A stretch of DNA of 64,000 nt from Marsupella aquatica (lineage: Eukaryota > Marchantiophyta). Where the stretch lies: positions 2,666,001 to 2,730,000 of the forward strand of contig OZ316894.1 of the NCBI GenBank assembly GCA_973895155.1, read 5' to 3'. How positions within the stretch are numbered: the stretch's first letter is position 1; each line of letters opens with the position of its first letter. The notes beneath the pieces were generated by a model, which saw only the letters and a program-made list of their open reading frames with translations, was not told where the DNA came from and searched no databases. Shown piece after piece: positions 23,734 to 36,200 of the stretch. The translations under genes were made by a program, and so were the position numbers.

Positions 23734-24330
23734 GCAAGCTGGAAGGAATAAGTACTTTGTCATCTACCTCCCATCATCCATCACTTGGGTGGTGCGCTGT
23801 TGATAATTGACTTCCATCCCTTCCTTTCCTTTCTCCGTTTGCATATAGGCCAGGATCTTGTCGCTTCCCTGTTGTCTCCCAATTGGTGCTCGCCTATCAA
23901 AGCATCACTGATTCAGGGGTAGTGAGTAATATGGTGGATTCCTTCTCCTTAGGCAAGTGGGATGCGGCCTTCTGGGTTACTACTTCTTTACTATCCTTTC
24001 TCATCATTATTTATGAGTCAGGATCTTCTAGTTGTTCTGGTGTTAAGCTCTCGTCGCTATCTATCAGAATCAGTGGTGCAGGGACCGTTAGTAATATGGT
24101 GGAACCTTTTCCTTCGTTATGCTTTTTCTGCTGCCATACCATTCCCGTGAGTATTCTTCTGAATACGATTCGAATCTACTTTTCCCTATCTTTAGGGCAA
24201 CGGTTCTCATCCGGACCCTCTTCCAGTTTCCATATCTTGTCTTGTTCCCTGATCTCAGTGACTATCAGTCATCCAGACCCTCTTCCAGCTGTTTTATGAT
24301 CGTTCCCTGATTCCAGTGACTATTTATCAG
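23734..24330 (+). repeat. 3' flank of DIS3L2-like gene with diverged tandem repeats
   Basis: Two diverged units of about 170 bp share CAGGATCTT, TAGTAATATGGTGGA and TTCCTTC-like blocks (near 23850-23960 and 24020-24115). Two shorter units share CCCTCTTCCAG and GTTCCCTGAT.TCAGTGACTAT (near 24219-24275 and 24277-24330). They lie just beyond the stop codon, so they could sit in the 3' UTR. No coding function is seen. Confidence 0.5.
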
Positions 24331-27300
24331 CGTCCTCTGGAGTTCAAGGACATGTCATGCACAACCGACGTCAAAGCCCTGGTTATGTAAGGGTGATGCA
24401 AGTTTCACACATGGGCACTCTTGTCTATTTTTCTCTAGGTATTTCCATTCGTGCTCTATTTTGCGTGCAGCACAAGTTGGTGGAAGTCCCTTAGAGTGAC
24501 CCTTTCCGTCTGTTTCTGTTTATAGAAGGTGAGGTACCTTTGTGGTACTGGTCCCCTTTGCCGCCTTCACGTAGCCATTTACTAAGGTGCTACTGTTGGC
24601 CATACTGATTCATGACTTCGTGTCTGGATCCCACGAACAGACCAGGGCTCGAGTTTGCCATCGTCTTTCTATGCTATTCGACAAAAGGAGTTAGAGGCTC
24701 AGTTGCGATTCCCCAATTCCAGATGCAGCCACTAAGGCAAGTAATGGATGCACTGCGCATTTCGGATCATCTGTCGTTCAGTTTCCCTATGTTGAATAGC
24801 AGCTGCTGGGCCTGTTCACATTGGAGCGGGGAGGAAGCATTTGGCATCCTGTGAATATGCTATGTACACCCCGAGTCGGTCCTCTTTTTTTTTGTGGCCA
24901 CTCAGTTGGTGTAGGTTTGTGTTAACCTGTCAAGACCTGCAAGATTACAGTAAAAGATGTGGGCGACAGTGAGGAGGAGGTCCAGATTGTGGGAAGAAGG
25001 TGTGATTGGTTCTGTAGGAGGAGACGAAGAAATTCTCTCAACGTTTGGGTGTGCAAAATCATACGCGATCAATAAAATGTCTCGCAGGACTACTTCATGT
25101 CACATGACTCGAAGCTACTTACAATCATCTCAATATTGTGATAGTTGGATGTACTAGAGTGTAAGTTGAGCCATCTCATTAATCTACAAGTTTTGTAACT
25201 TGGGTGGGCATGGCACGGTAGTTTCTTGTCGTCTGTGTCTAGTCTTGGTTTCATGTACTGGGTGTGGACCATAACGAGGGGAAACTTGGAGGGTTATGGA
25301 ATTCAGCCCTTTTGCTCTGGGCAGGCGACAATTTGACAGGGTCATGCTTTTCGGCTTAAGGGCATTGAATCAAACGAAGCTTTACGGATAACATATTAAA
25401 GGAAGATGTAAAGAAAGCTCACGACGATGCATTGATGAGTAACAACCGATGATATTTTTAGTACTGTCATGAAACCTTTTAGCTTCGTTTTCCTTCGGGA
25501 AGGTTGGTACGGTTATGAATTGAGGTGTAAGTTTGATTAATTTCGCTTCGTTATTAGTTCCTTCTCAGAATGTAAAAAAAATTCCGTCAGACCATGTGAA
25601 AGTTTTTTGCCGCTTGTAGTGGACCTCGAGATATAATAGTGGCTGTTTAGGATCTTTGATGGCCTGGTTTGGTAGCTCAAAGCTAGAAACAGGAACTATT
25701 TTATGCCACCGTTTCCGGTACTCCAAGTATTATTCATAGTATGGGCACCAAATCGGTGTTACTAACACTTGCTCCCAAATATAAGTTGTCACAGGTAACA
25801 AATCGATTGCTGAAAGAACTGTTCTTATTGTGGTCATGATTGCAATTTGTCATAGAGCCAAACCTCAGAAATATGCTTGGTTGGAGCCTTTGGGAAAAAC
25901 GGTTGCACCTGGTAGGTGGGCAGACTATTAGCTTGATGGGCATCTCCAAGCCGGGCAGTGAGCAGCGTTCTAGCAGCAAGAGCACATTAAAAATGCTAAA
26001 CATTGGAATTGTTTGGAAGGCAGAGTGTGCCCAACGGGTTCCCTGTTGTCGTTTTCTTTTTGGTCAGTGTTTCCGTCGGGCACTAAGAGCACAATCATGT
26101 CAAATACTGATCTTGCTTGGAAATCAGAACCATTGACATGTGTTCAAAGTGGTGTAAGTTAAAGTGCCCAACAGGTTCCCGTACTATACCTTGTGAGTAT
26201 GTGCCCACCATCATTCTTGCAGCATGCAAAGTCCTTGATTTTGTTGGAGGTTTTTCGAGCCAATGTGATCAACTTCAGCTTTTGTCCCGTTTCCTCCTGT
26301 GCTCACCATCAAAGTCGTCCTTGGTTACCTGCTGTTACAAACTAAGGAAGAATGTGTTTATTTACCACCAGCTTCTTCCTTGAGAACCTAAGCTAAAACA
26401 GAACGTAGACTTGTTAGGGTTGTGGACCTCATGAGGAGTTCTAACCTCCATCCAAAACAGGACTTTGCTAGAGAGAGCTTGGTTGCACCTTCCTGTACGG
26501 CAAAGGTGGGGGACAATTTAGAGGATAGACCTCATCCTCACATCCCAGTAGGAATTTTGCAAAGCTGGTACTCTTTGGAGCACTAGCACGAGCAAATACT
26601 CCATCATGTTGCTACACGGCAATGGCTTAGTAGGAATTTACAACACTTGGCAGAGAGAGAACACCAAATGGCCATTGGCAAAAGTGCCCTTGTCTTAGTT
26701 GAGAATGGGAGGCCAAGCTTTTAATGCAGCGAGGGTTACATATCTAGACCTGGTGGGGTGAGCAATCACAAAAGTTCCCAAGGGGAGAACATAGGCACTT
26801 ACAAAGGATGAAGTAGGACACTATGAATTGAATGAAGGACCTCATAAGAGGGAAATATGAGATGTAATCTCTTAAGGACTTACTCTGACAAGTAATGGGG
26901 TTATCAGGTTGATTTACGTGGTAGTAGGTTATGTGGCCTTCAATGTGAGTTTAATAACTTTCTGTGTTAGTGATCTGCTAGCTTAGGAGGTCATAGAGCT
27001 TGCTCGGGACCTGTGTGCACAGGTTACCACATGTTTTAGGATGAGTCAGCATCTTCACTTCTCAGTGGGCAGTTGGATACTGGGAAGAGGCCAGAGGAAG
27101 GTCCCATGGATGAACCTTGGGATAGGGGCCAGGATAGACCCTAAGAATTCCAACACTTGTTGTGTGTTGGCTCTTTTCATACAATCTACTTAACAAAGAG
27201 TGAGATATTTTTTGATATCAGCAACTATTTTGCTGTTTGCTGACACAATTAACTATCCAATATTATAGCCCGGAGTATAGATGTGCAAGACAAGATACTT

Positions 27301-28032
27301 CAATTCTTGCCTCTCAATATCCCATAGCTAATCTGTGAATCTCAAGGCATCAAAGATATAATTGAAGATTGGACATCAACTGGCCTTTCCTAGAACGCTA
27401 TCTCCTGTTTCATCCCTATCTAAACTTCTCAAAAGAAACTCAAGCTAATAACTGTCCTGACACATAATTACTGTTGTAGCCATAGTATATTGAAGCAGCA
27501 GAGCGTCTCAACAAACAGTACAGAGAATAGGATATCCTTTGTGCCTCCTAAACCCATTGTGAAGCTGGAGAGCTACCCAAGCGGAAAAAAAGAAACAAAA
27601 TTTGATGCGCTCAATAAGCCTGGAAAACAGGGAAATGTACTCTCAGAAAAGCCAGCAAAAACTCCCATGTGACAACATTCAAGTTGTAACTCCCCCCTCC
27701 CGCCCCAAATTGCTGGTGAAACGCAACAATCATGAAGTTTAAGTGTAAACAACCCACAAAACATGTGTAACAAAATTGGCAGTAGTTGAGAGTGAAGAAA
27801 CCAAATAACCATCATAAAAATGTCCAACTCAATTGACAGATGTTAAGTATATACAATTTGGAAAACCCATCTCAATTTGTAACAGTACAAAAAAAGTCCT
27901 GATGGAAAGACAGTGACATTGCGGAATCCTAATGGCATGTATGCGCACAAAAAGCAGGGGCACCTGAAAAAGAGATCATAAAAAACTACCCCCTCCTTCC
28001 CCTCTTTTCTTTGTAGTTGTGGACTTCCCACA
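24331..28032. other. Intergenic, no gene recognised
   Basis: About 3.7 kb with only short open frames (for example 25840-26136 and 27490-27672), none with a motif or splice partner. The segment 25730-26200 contains a loosely repeated GTGCCCAACRGGTTCCC motif (near 26029 and 26165). The right edge holds the copia target-site duplication CCACA at 28028-28032. Confidence 0.4.
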
Positions 28033-28376
28033 TGTTGAGCATAGACGACATTCGTAACAGCAAGCCCGTGAACCATCCAACGCACAATAGTCGACATAGA
28101 GAGATACGTGGTTCACCTCCACATGAGGCTACGTCCACGGGAACACACAAGAGCTTTACTGCACTCTAGGCCGACCGGCCATACCAAGCATCCACAGCAC
28201 AAGCTCTCCCTATCTCTCGACTAGCTCCGTAACAATGAGCCTAAGTTCCACCAAGGTCTGGCATCAGCCCTGGCTATATGCACAACAGCACTACCGCTAA
28301 CATTAGCTAAGTCCTAACCCGAGTTAGACTAACTGTGGTTAGCTCATGAGTCACAAGACTAGAGCAATATCTAACA
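28033..28376 (-). repeat. Copia 1 3' LTR with adjacent polypurine tract
   Basis: 344 bp, TG...CA ended, about 95 percent identical by eye to the right LTR. On the minus strand the sequence just before it (complement of 28377-28389) reads GTCAAGGGGGAGTT, a canonical copia polypurine tract. The LTR pair with equal lengths and a shared TSD defines the element ends. Confidence 0.93.
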
Positions 28377-28991
28377 AACTCCCCCTTGACTCTTGTCTTG
28401 GGGACTAGACTAAATGCTACCATATGGATTCCTCAGCGGGAAGTTCTAGACAATCACCAAACTAGGTCTCCCCCTAAAAACCACAAGGGTTAACTAAGGG
28501 TTAACTAGAACTAAGCCGTAGCCTAACAGGAATGAGTAATCCATATACAAATAGTCACACATTGCTAAATAACTCTACTTGCTACTACATTAATCCCAGC
28601 TGACAACCATCGTCTATTCCAGCCTCCTCCCGATCAGGGTCTTTCCAGAAGACATCTAGCTGCAAAGATCCATGACTATTCCCGCTAGTTCACCTAATAC
28701 CACAAAATCAGACGGAAAACAAAACATTCATGCAACCACAGCCCGAAAAGAATCCACACCCAAGAACCCTTAGAAAATTGGGAAGCGCCCGGCGCTAGCC
28801 AATATTGCACCTAAGAACACGTCTTCACAACTCAAACTTCAAGAAGCTGAAATAAAAATATAATAGTGACAGTATGTTTGAGGAGCGCCTGGTGCTAGTA
28901 AAAGTTGAAAGGGCTTAAAATCAGCCAATTCATCGAAATGGTTACATATTGAAACATTAAATAACGTATTTGAAGAAAACCCCATTTCTAC

Positions 28992-31900
28992 CTATAAACT
29001 ACCAGATGTTTCTGATGCGAAGCTTTCAGATCTGTCCGTGGACTCGGCTTCGTCATCAATGTACTTGCTTCGGGAAACATCATCTATATAAGGGTTCCTC
29101 ATGAACTTCCTGTCTGCTCCCCTCTGAAGACGTAGACCTTTTGTTTCCCAACAAAGAGTTCTAATTTTGTCAACCCTCCTAGCGGCATTTTTAGCGTATG
29201 AGGGCAAAACAAACGGCTTCTCAGGAGTGATAATTACATTCCTAGCTAGTCTCCTCCGGAGTTGGAAACGCTTCCTCAGATTCCAATCTGACCTGATCCA
29301 GTAAAACGGAAAAACATATGAGTTTAGGAGATAAGAGAGCAAGAACCCAGAATTGTCAACAACACTTGAAAGGATAAAGAAGCTTACTGGAAGAACATTA
29401 CTCGTCTGAGTCTTTGCTCTTCTCCGAAGAATCTTCCTCCTGTGTTTTCTTTGTGTCATCTCCGACTTCTCCAGAGGTACCTTCCTCTTCGTCGGAATCA
29501 AAATTGAGAACAGATCGGAGCCTATCTTTCTTTTTGCGACCACTTAAATTGGTCGCAGGAGGAGGCAATATCGGAACATGCCTGGGATCAAGAAGTTCTA
29601 AGAAAACCCTTGATGCGGTCTCAACAAACTCACGCCTATTTTCCAACCCAATCACGACCAGAAAAATCACCAGCAATGAATGTGCTTCCTGAACCTACAG
29701 TCCAATCAAGGACAATATCTCCAGGAAGAGTAAAAAGCTCTATCACCGACTACATAAAACCAACTGAAAGACAGGCGTTCCCAGCAAAATCCAACTCCGG
29801 GCAATGATCTGTCTTCAAGGTTGGGAGCCCAATCAAGTTAGAGATCAAAGGATCTTCACTTATTGATAGAGGCTTAAACCTTGGATCCTTTGGTACCTTT
29901 CCTTTTGAAGAAGTCCGACAAAATATGTCTAGCCTAAGCGTAAATACCTACACGCATCGCACACGTTTGGCTCACATTATCAACCGACGGGTAATGTTTC
30001 GAGAACTACAGCAAAGACTAAATTAGCGCCGGGCGCCAACAATAAACAAGAGATGCAACGATCTGTACCTGAATATCGGTCTTTGCTCTGTACATGGGCA
30101 TAGACATGACGACATTGTGAGAATTGACACAATGGAACTTTTTTGACTGCTGGCATGCTGAAATGACCTACGAGACCTGGTCATGGTCATCTGAATACAA
30201 GATCGCAAGCATGCCATCATCAGAAAGGAAAGGGTCCATTGCTTTGAAGAAAGAACTGGGAACTATGTGGTCTGGTACATTCCACTTTGGAACCCGACGG
30301 TCCATGAGCGTAGGTTTAAGTCCAATAGGAAGATAGATGAATCCTGCATTGACACCAAACGATCTTTCTTTTCCTCCTCTGATTACTCCCTTTACTCGGG
30401 AACCTGACTTGATTAAGTCCTTTCCCCATTTCTCTGCATCAGTCACCCAATCTGGTTTCGCTGCTTTGTTGAAAGCAGTATCAATAAATTCTTGGATACT
30501 TGTTTCCACCATGCAATGCCTAGAAGATTTGCTCTTGAAGGTTCCCACATCTCTCTGAACATCAGTTCCAGCGGCATCATCTCGGGAAGATTCTCCAGCT
30601 TGAATTGCCCTTTTCTTCTTCTTCTTTGTATTGGTTGCATCAAGAGGGACGATCTCTTTCACTTTGTCAATTGGAGTTACTGGGTCTGACTGGGCACCGG
30701 TATTGGCTTCGAAAGGCTCCGGAGTGGCATCTACTTTTGTTTCGTCGGTTGCAGCGTCAGACTTTCTCCCACCTAAAGGAAAAAGAGCAGAATTTATTCA
30801 ACGTTGAATAATAGCGCCAGGCGCTGTCCAAACCAATTGAAAAAACAAACCAATAGACATAGTCATATAGCAGCGCCTGGCGCTAACCAAAATGTGAAGC
30901 TACAAGCTGAATGACAACTTACGTTTTTTGGCGGACCGTGTTGAGGTACTCGGTGCCGCAACTTCGGTTTTTGCTTTGGCTCTGGGTTTGCGACTTCGAT
31001 CAACATGAACAATCATAGTTTCGCACACCGATTGCAATTCTGCCGCCGACTTGCTCACATCACCTTTGATTCCCTGCTTCATGTCGGACACAAACTTGGG
31101 AGGGACTTGAGACTTTGAAAGCTTATGAAATGCGTCTTTCTCAATGTCTTTGAATGGAGAGTCCCATCTATCGGTGTCCAAATACCAAGGACAATGAATT
31201 CTCTCCCATTCTGACAGTTTCCTTGGTGGAAGACACCCTTCAGTGGGATACATTGAATACACGTCGGCCAGTATGTCTCCTTCAGGAACAACAATCCACT
31301 TTTGGAAAGCAGCAGGGTATGCCCAAAAGTAATCTGGCTTCACAATCTCCATATGCATTAAGAAACGGTACAGGTATCGTTTGGCCCTCTTCTGATTCTT
31401 GAGGGTGTAGTCAACCTTGTCGGGATACTTGGAAGGCCACATTGTATTAAAAAACTTGCCTTTCACAGCGTCCCTGAATTTCTTGAAGTCATTTGAGACT
31501 ATTTCAATAAGCGATTCAATCGACTCACACTCCCACTCCCACTCCTACAACCGATTGGCGGGGACTATATCACTGACCTGGCGTAGGGAGGTTTGCAGCA
31601 AACCAATAGCGATTCCCTCCACAGTGTTCCAAGTTTGCCAGGTATGGCACCATTGCTTCACTGGATTGTCATTAACGCTCTGTGGATGGAAGAATTGTTT
31701 CCTCAGCTCCGGTGTACAATGGGCAACCAGAAGGGTACTCCTCAAACTTTTTGTTCTCTGCGACCCAAATTGCATCCTAGGAAGGACGAATCTCTGGCGT
31801 GCAGATCTTGACTTCACCATTGGAATTTGTTGGTTGGACATAAAACAGCATGCCGATCTTAGAATTGTATCCTGTGCTCTGAAAGGAGTCTTTCAGCTTC

Positions 31901-32284
31901 TCTATCGAAGGACTTCCCTTCTGTAATGTTCGCACTACTTCCATATGAAGTAGTCGGCACATTGGAATCCTTGGCGGATCCTTGTCATGTCCTCGAGAAA
32001 TCTTTTCCAAACGACATAATGTGTTTGGAGATCACATCGTAAATAGTCAGTGACGTCTCTCTGAAGTCCTCCACAGCAAATGAATCAGAATCATCCATCT
32101 TCCCTCTCTTGCTATTTGGGAACGATACAGCGGGTTGTGCTTCAGAGGCTCGCGAAGCAGTGGATCGAGTCACTCGACGACTGTACACGGATCCTGAAAA
32201 TGAGCACTCAGATGTTTGCGAGGGAACGACCTCTCTGTGTCTGTTTCCACTAAAGCATTGAGAGGAGGATAAGGTAGGGTCCAT
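28992..32284 (-). pseudogene. Transposon-borne beta-class N4/N6 DNA-methyltransferase-like protein, decayed
   Basis: The first ATG is at 32284. Exon blocks: about 32284-30922 (with frameshifts near 31990 and 31710 and in-frame TAG at 31545), 30767 to about 30064 (in-frame TAG at 30168), about 29938-29402, and 29292-28992. The last junction is in phase. The C-terminal half reads SVIELFTLPGDIVLDW then VGSGSTFIAGDFSGRDWVG, matching methyltransferase motif I and the GRxxxG-E strand of N6/N4 enzymes (DPFxGSGTT). Motif I follows the region where motif IV belongs, which is beta-class order. At 30332-30321 the place of the catalytic DPPY reads LPIG, so catalysis is doubtful. A lysine-rich KKRGRK patch and an acidic tail suggest a nuclear DNA-binding role. 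The N-terminal 350 residues match nothing I know. Confidence 0.68.
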
Positions 32285-33284
32285 TGCTCGCACAAGGACG
32301 AAGGAAGCAATGACGACCACCGCGCTCTTTCTGTACAGCGAACGGCAAAAACCCGTCACACAGCTTCGATCGTAATGTACTTAACATGGGAAATAAGAAG
32401 AATCTAGAGCACAGAGCGTGACATATACGCTAAGGAAACTGAACTCCTGGCCTGGATCTATGACACATGTCATTATCTTATTCGACAACACATAAGGGGA
32501 TCAATGTATTGAGGGTCACGCAACCTATAGTTACCGTTAAATATGACCGTTGAAAGGAAAACCTGAGAATATATAGAATTAATTCTTACTCACCAAATAG
32601 TAGTGCCCGGCGCTAGTAATTTCCAAGACCTAAAATCTTTAATTTTTATGTCAGTTGGAAATTCAATATAGAGCCATAAGAGGCGCTAATATGCCATTAC
32701 TTTCCCCAAAATCCGGTTTTCTCGTATTTCTGATACAAAAGAAAACTAGCGCCCGGCGCTAGCAAAAAACAAAGCTTTTTCATCCTTTTGAAGCCTCATA
32801 CTTGTAGTTTTTACCATTGTGTACGTTCATAATATGAATGATATCAATACTAGCGCCTGGTGCTAATCATCCAGGGTCTCCGTTAGGAATTTATTTTATG
32901 TCATTTGCTTTTATTAGCGCCTGGCGCTACACATAAATTGACGTTAGGTGGACCCCAACCTTTTGGATTGTTATGAATAGCGCCAGGCGCTGAACATAAA
33001 TTGACTCTGCATGGACCTCTACTTTTGCAATGTTTTTAATAGCGCCTGGCGCTATTCATCATCTGATATTTCTAGAACAAAAGGGTTCTTCCTAAATGAC
33101 GTTTATCGTTAATGCCGTTGATCGTAAATGACATTGATATAACGACAAAACACATTTATGGTGTTAGAGGATTGTCTTATTATAACGGCTTTAGGGAACT
33201 GTTAGTCAGGATTGATAACAGTCCTCGTAGGTGGAATTTTGATTCATAATTTTCCTGCGCTCATTCACTTCCAAGGCTTCTGTG
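32285..33284. promoter_or_regulatory. Divergent promoter region with six palindromes
   Basis: This kilobase separates the start codons of the minus-strand methyltransferase-like gene and the plus-strand transposase. It holds six palindromes (32601, 32747, 32851, 32915, 32978, 33040), spaced 50-150 bp, plus a half site GGCGCTA at 32682. The density is the highest in the element, which fits a role in controlling or demarcating both promoters. Transcription starts are not visible. Confidence 0.6.
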
Positions 33285-36200
33285 ATGTCTCAGTCAATCG
33301 TAGTTACCCGTATGTCCACCGGTGACATTGTTTCCATTCCAGTGTCTGTGGCCAAAAGGTACAGGCAAATAAGTAAGGTTTATCTTTGTGGAAGGTTTGA
33401 TTTGCGCATGAATGACATAGAGGCAATCGTTCAGGAGGGAACGAAAGCCAATGACTTTGAATCTGTCGCACTTTTTGATGTCGATGACGGGGTGAGATTT
33501 TGGCACCTTAATGCTGGGTTGCGCTACTCCATTGTCATTTGGGAACCAAATCAAGGAGATCGGCAATCCCCTTAGAGGGATCCGGTGGATGTAGTTGCTC
33601 TTTCCGATAGTGATGATGAGGAGCCACCAAGGATCCCCTTCGTGGAGCCTTCGGCGCCTGAAGTGGTCTTGGTCAAAGAGGAGATGCCATCGTCGCAATC
33701 CCATATTGTATACCGGAGAAGTGCAATGGACGCGCTGCTCAAGTCAACTGGGTCCAGCGAACTTTCGAGGTTCATTTCGGCTGGAAACTTCCGGCATGAA
33801 CAAGTACCTTGTTTGCCACCGAAGTACGATGGAAACGTAGTGTTTGAGTTGCCTCCATCGTCGGGAATTCTTTCAAAAGGATCCCGTCTACGGGACATGG
33901 ACCGAACCAAGGATTGCTACATCTGGACTAGAATATTTTCTACCACTGCAAACGTGCAGCCCAAGAAATACTGGGAATTTGGTAAAGTCACTTGTACTGG
34001 ATTTATTGAGTGCAGGAATAAAACTTGTGACTACTTCCGCCAAAAGAAGAGGCGGAATGCAAAGGCATGGGCTGGTACCCCAAAACTTGGAGGCTCTCAC
34101 CGTGTTGGATCGTTCATTGAGCAGGGTGGAGTTGTTTGTCATTATTGCCAGCAGCTCCCTTTTTGTGTAGAGGCATGCTTTGCAAGACTGTTTTATATGT
34201 ATCCTCAAGTTCTGCTTGACTAAGATACCTGTAGTCACATGTCTCGCCTTGCGATTCATATGGGCACCCACAACCATCCTTGTCGTAAGGTATTTTCCTG
34301 GAGTGCGGAAAAGGTAGTTGAAGATGTCATAAAAAAAAATTTGGAAGGCAATCCGACTTGGACGCCTGCCAGGATTAAAAATGTAGCGACAAGATCTTTT
34401 GTACAGTCTTTGTGTGAGAGCCTGGATGAGATTGAAGATATCGAAGAGACAGAGATTTTCCAGTCTCTAATGGTAGTTTCTACTCCACAGAAGTTTGCAT
34501 CTCTTTTCAAGAGTGTTAGACAGGACCAGAAAGGCCGTGGAGAGTTGGATTTTCTTGTTCGGTATCAAAAGAATATAAACATGCCTTTTCTACATAGGTA
34601 CATCCTTCCAGGTCAAGGATCTCAAGAAGACAGACCTCACATATTTAAGATGGCTTCCAAAGGCCATGGGTCTGGGGTGGATCTTTTGCGGCAAATGCAA
34701 CCTGGAGGGATGCTTGAAGGTGCCTGGGTAAGCTTCAATGTCATGAAATGAATGACCAAGGATTGGGTGACTTTCAGCGCACACGTTTACAATCACAATT
34801 ACCGCGCATTGTGTACAATATTTACTTGCGAGCTAAAAGCTGAGGACACGGCGTCGTTCGAGAAGGCTTGGAGATTAATGATTGAGGTTTCCAAAGAGAA
34901 TGGGTTAGATAATCCAACCATTCATGGCTTCATGGCAGACAATGCCCAAGCCGGATGGTTAGCAGTCCGAAATGTTTTTTTTGGAGGGCACCCAAACCCT
35001 GAACGAGAGAGGACATACGCTTTTCATTTTTACCAAGCTTTTCATCGCCATTCTGTTGAAGGAGTGTTGGAAGAGAAGCAGGCGGAACATCGAATGCTAT
35101 CGGATAAATTACGGAACGCACCGACATTTGTAGAGGCTTACCGACTTTCAAGAGAGATTGACCTATGGTGGCAGTCGGGTAACTGCTTACCTGGAAAGCT
35201 CCGAATGCTTCAGAGTTGGATATCGTGGTGGGTCGTGCGTTGGAGGCAGTGGGGAAATTTTATTCGCTTGGTGAGTAATAGCGCCTGGCGCTAGTAATAT
35301 GCAACTCAGATTGCTTTGTAGAAGTACATTTTTCAGATGACATTCCTCAACATTCCATCCAAAGAATCCAAATAATGTAATTGATTCTCAAATATTGACC
35401 TGTTTTCATAAACATGTGATTACACAATAATATTCATGGTTTTGTCTAAATGTTCTGCCTAGCGCCTGGCGCTAGTATGTTTTGTGCATTCTTACTAGTG
35501 TTTATGCTTTGTCGTTCCAGGACAAAAGTGTTGAAGAAGGCGCTAGGATTCCTAACTGTACCGGGTCAGAGTCTGTTCACGCAGGAATGAAAGCATGGGT
35601 AATGAAAAAAAGGTTGGGCTCTTTGAGGCATGTGAAATGGATCAGAATCAAGCTGTAGTTTGCCATAGAGAACCAAAAATCACATTTTAAAGTCTCCAAA
35701 CTCGGTATTCGTTCCCTTTAAGAACAAGATGGGGTTGGTTTGATGTAATAAACTAAAAACAAAGCTTTAAGCTCTTGTGTCACACATAGTAATCAATCTT
35801 GACTACTTTAATCAGGTACTTTGAAGATCGCTCCACAGCGGTGAGTAGTTTTTGATGATAACTCAACATCAGATAACCTTCAATTAAGCAAAAGATTGCA
35901 ATTAACAAAACACAAGGAAAAATCTCTCAGAGTATGCTTAAGGGAGTCTGGAATAGACCAAGGTTACTCCTTAGACATAAGTAATAATGGAATGACTTTA
36001 AGGGAATCCAAATCCACACGGCTTTTCAGATCTAAACTGCATACTAGAGTATCCTTTTAAAATGCCGGCAACATGTCTTGACCTTTCTTCCTAAGTGATA
36101 CTTAGTCAAGATCTAAAAGGATAAATACTTCAGCATTTAGATGGTACTAAGCAACATGAAGGTGGAAACATCATTTCCAATGCAACTTAAACTCAATGAG

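Noticed and set aside
31545-31577. 33-nt intron between GTCAGT and TTGTAG in the methyltransferase-like gene
   Set aside because: Too short for a plant intron; the frame continues through it with one TAG, so a nonsense change is simpler.
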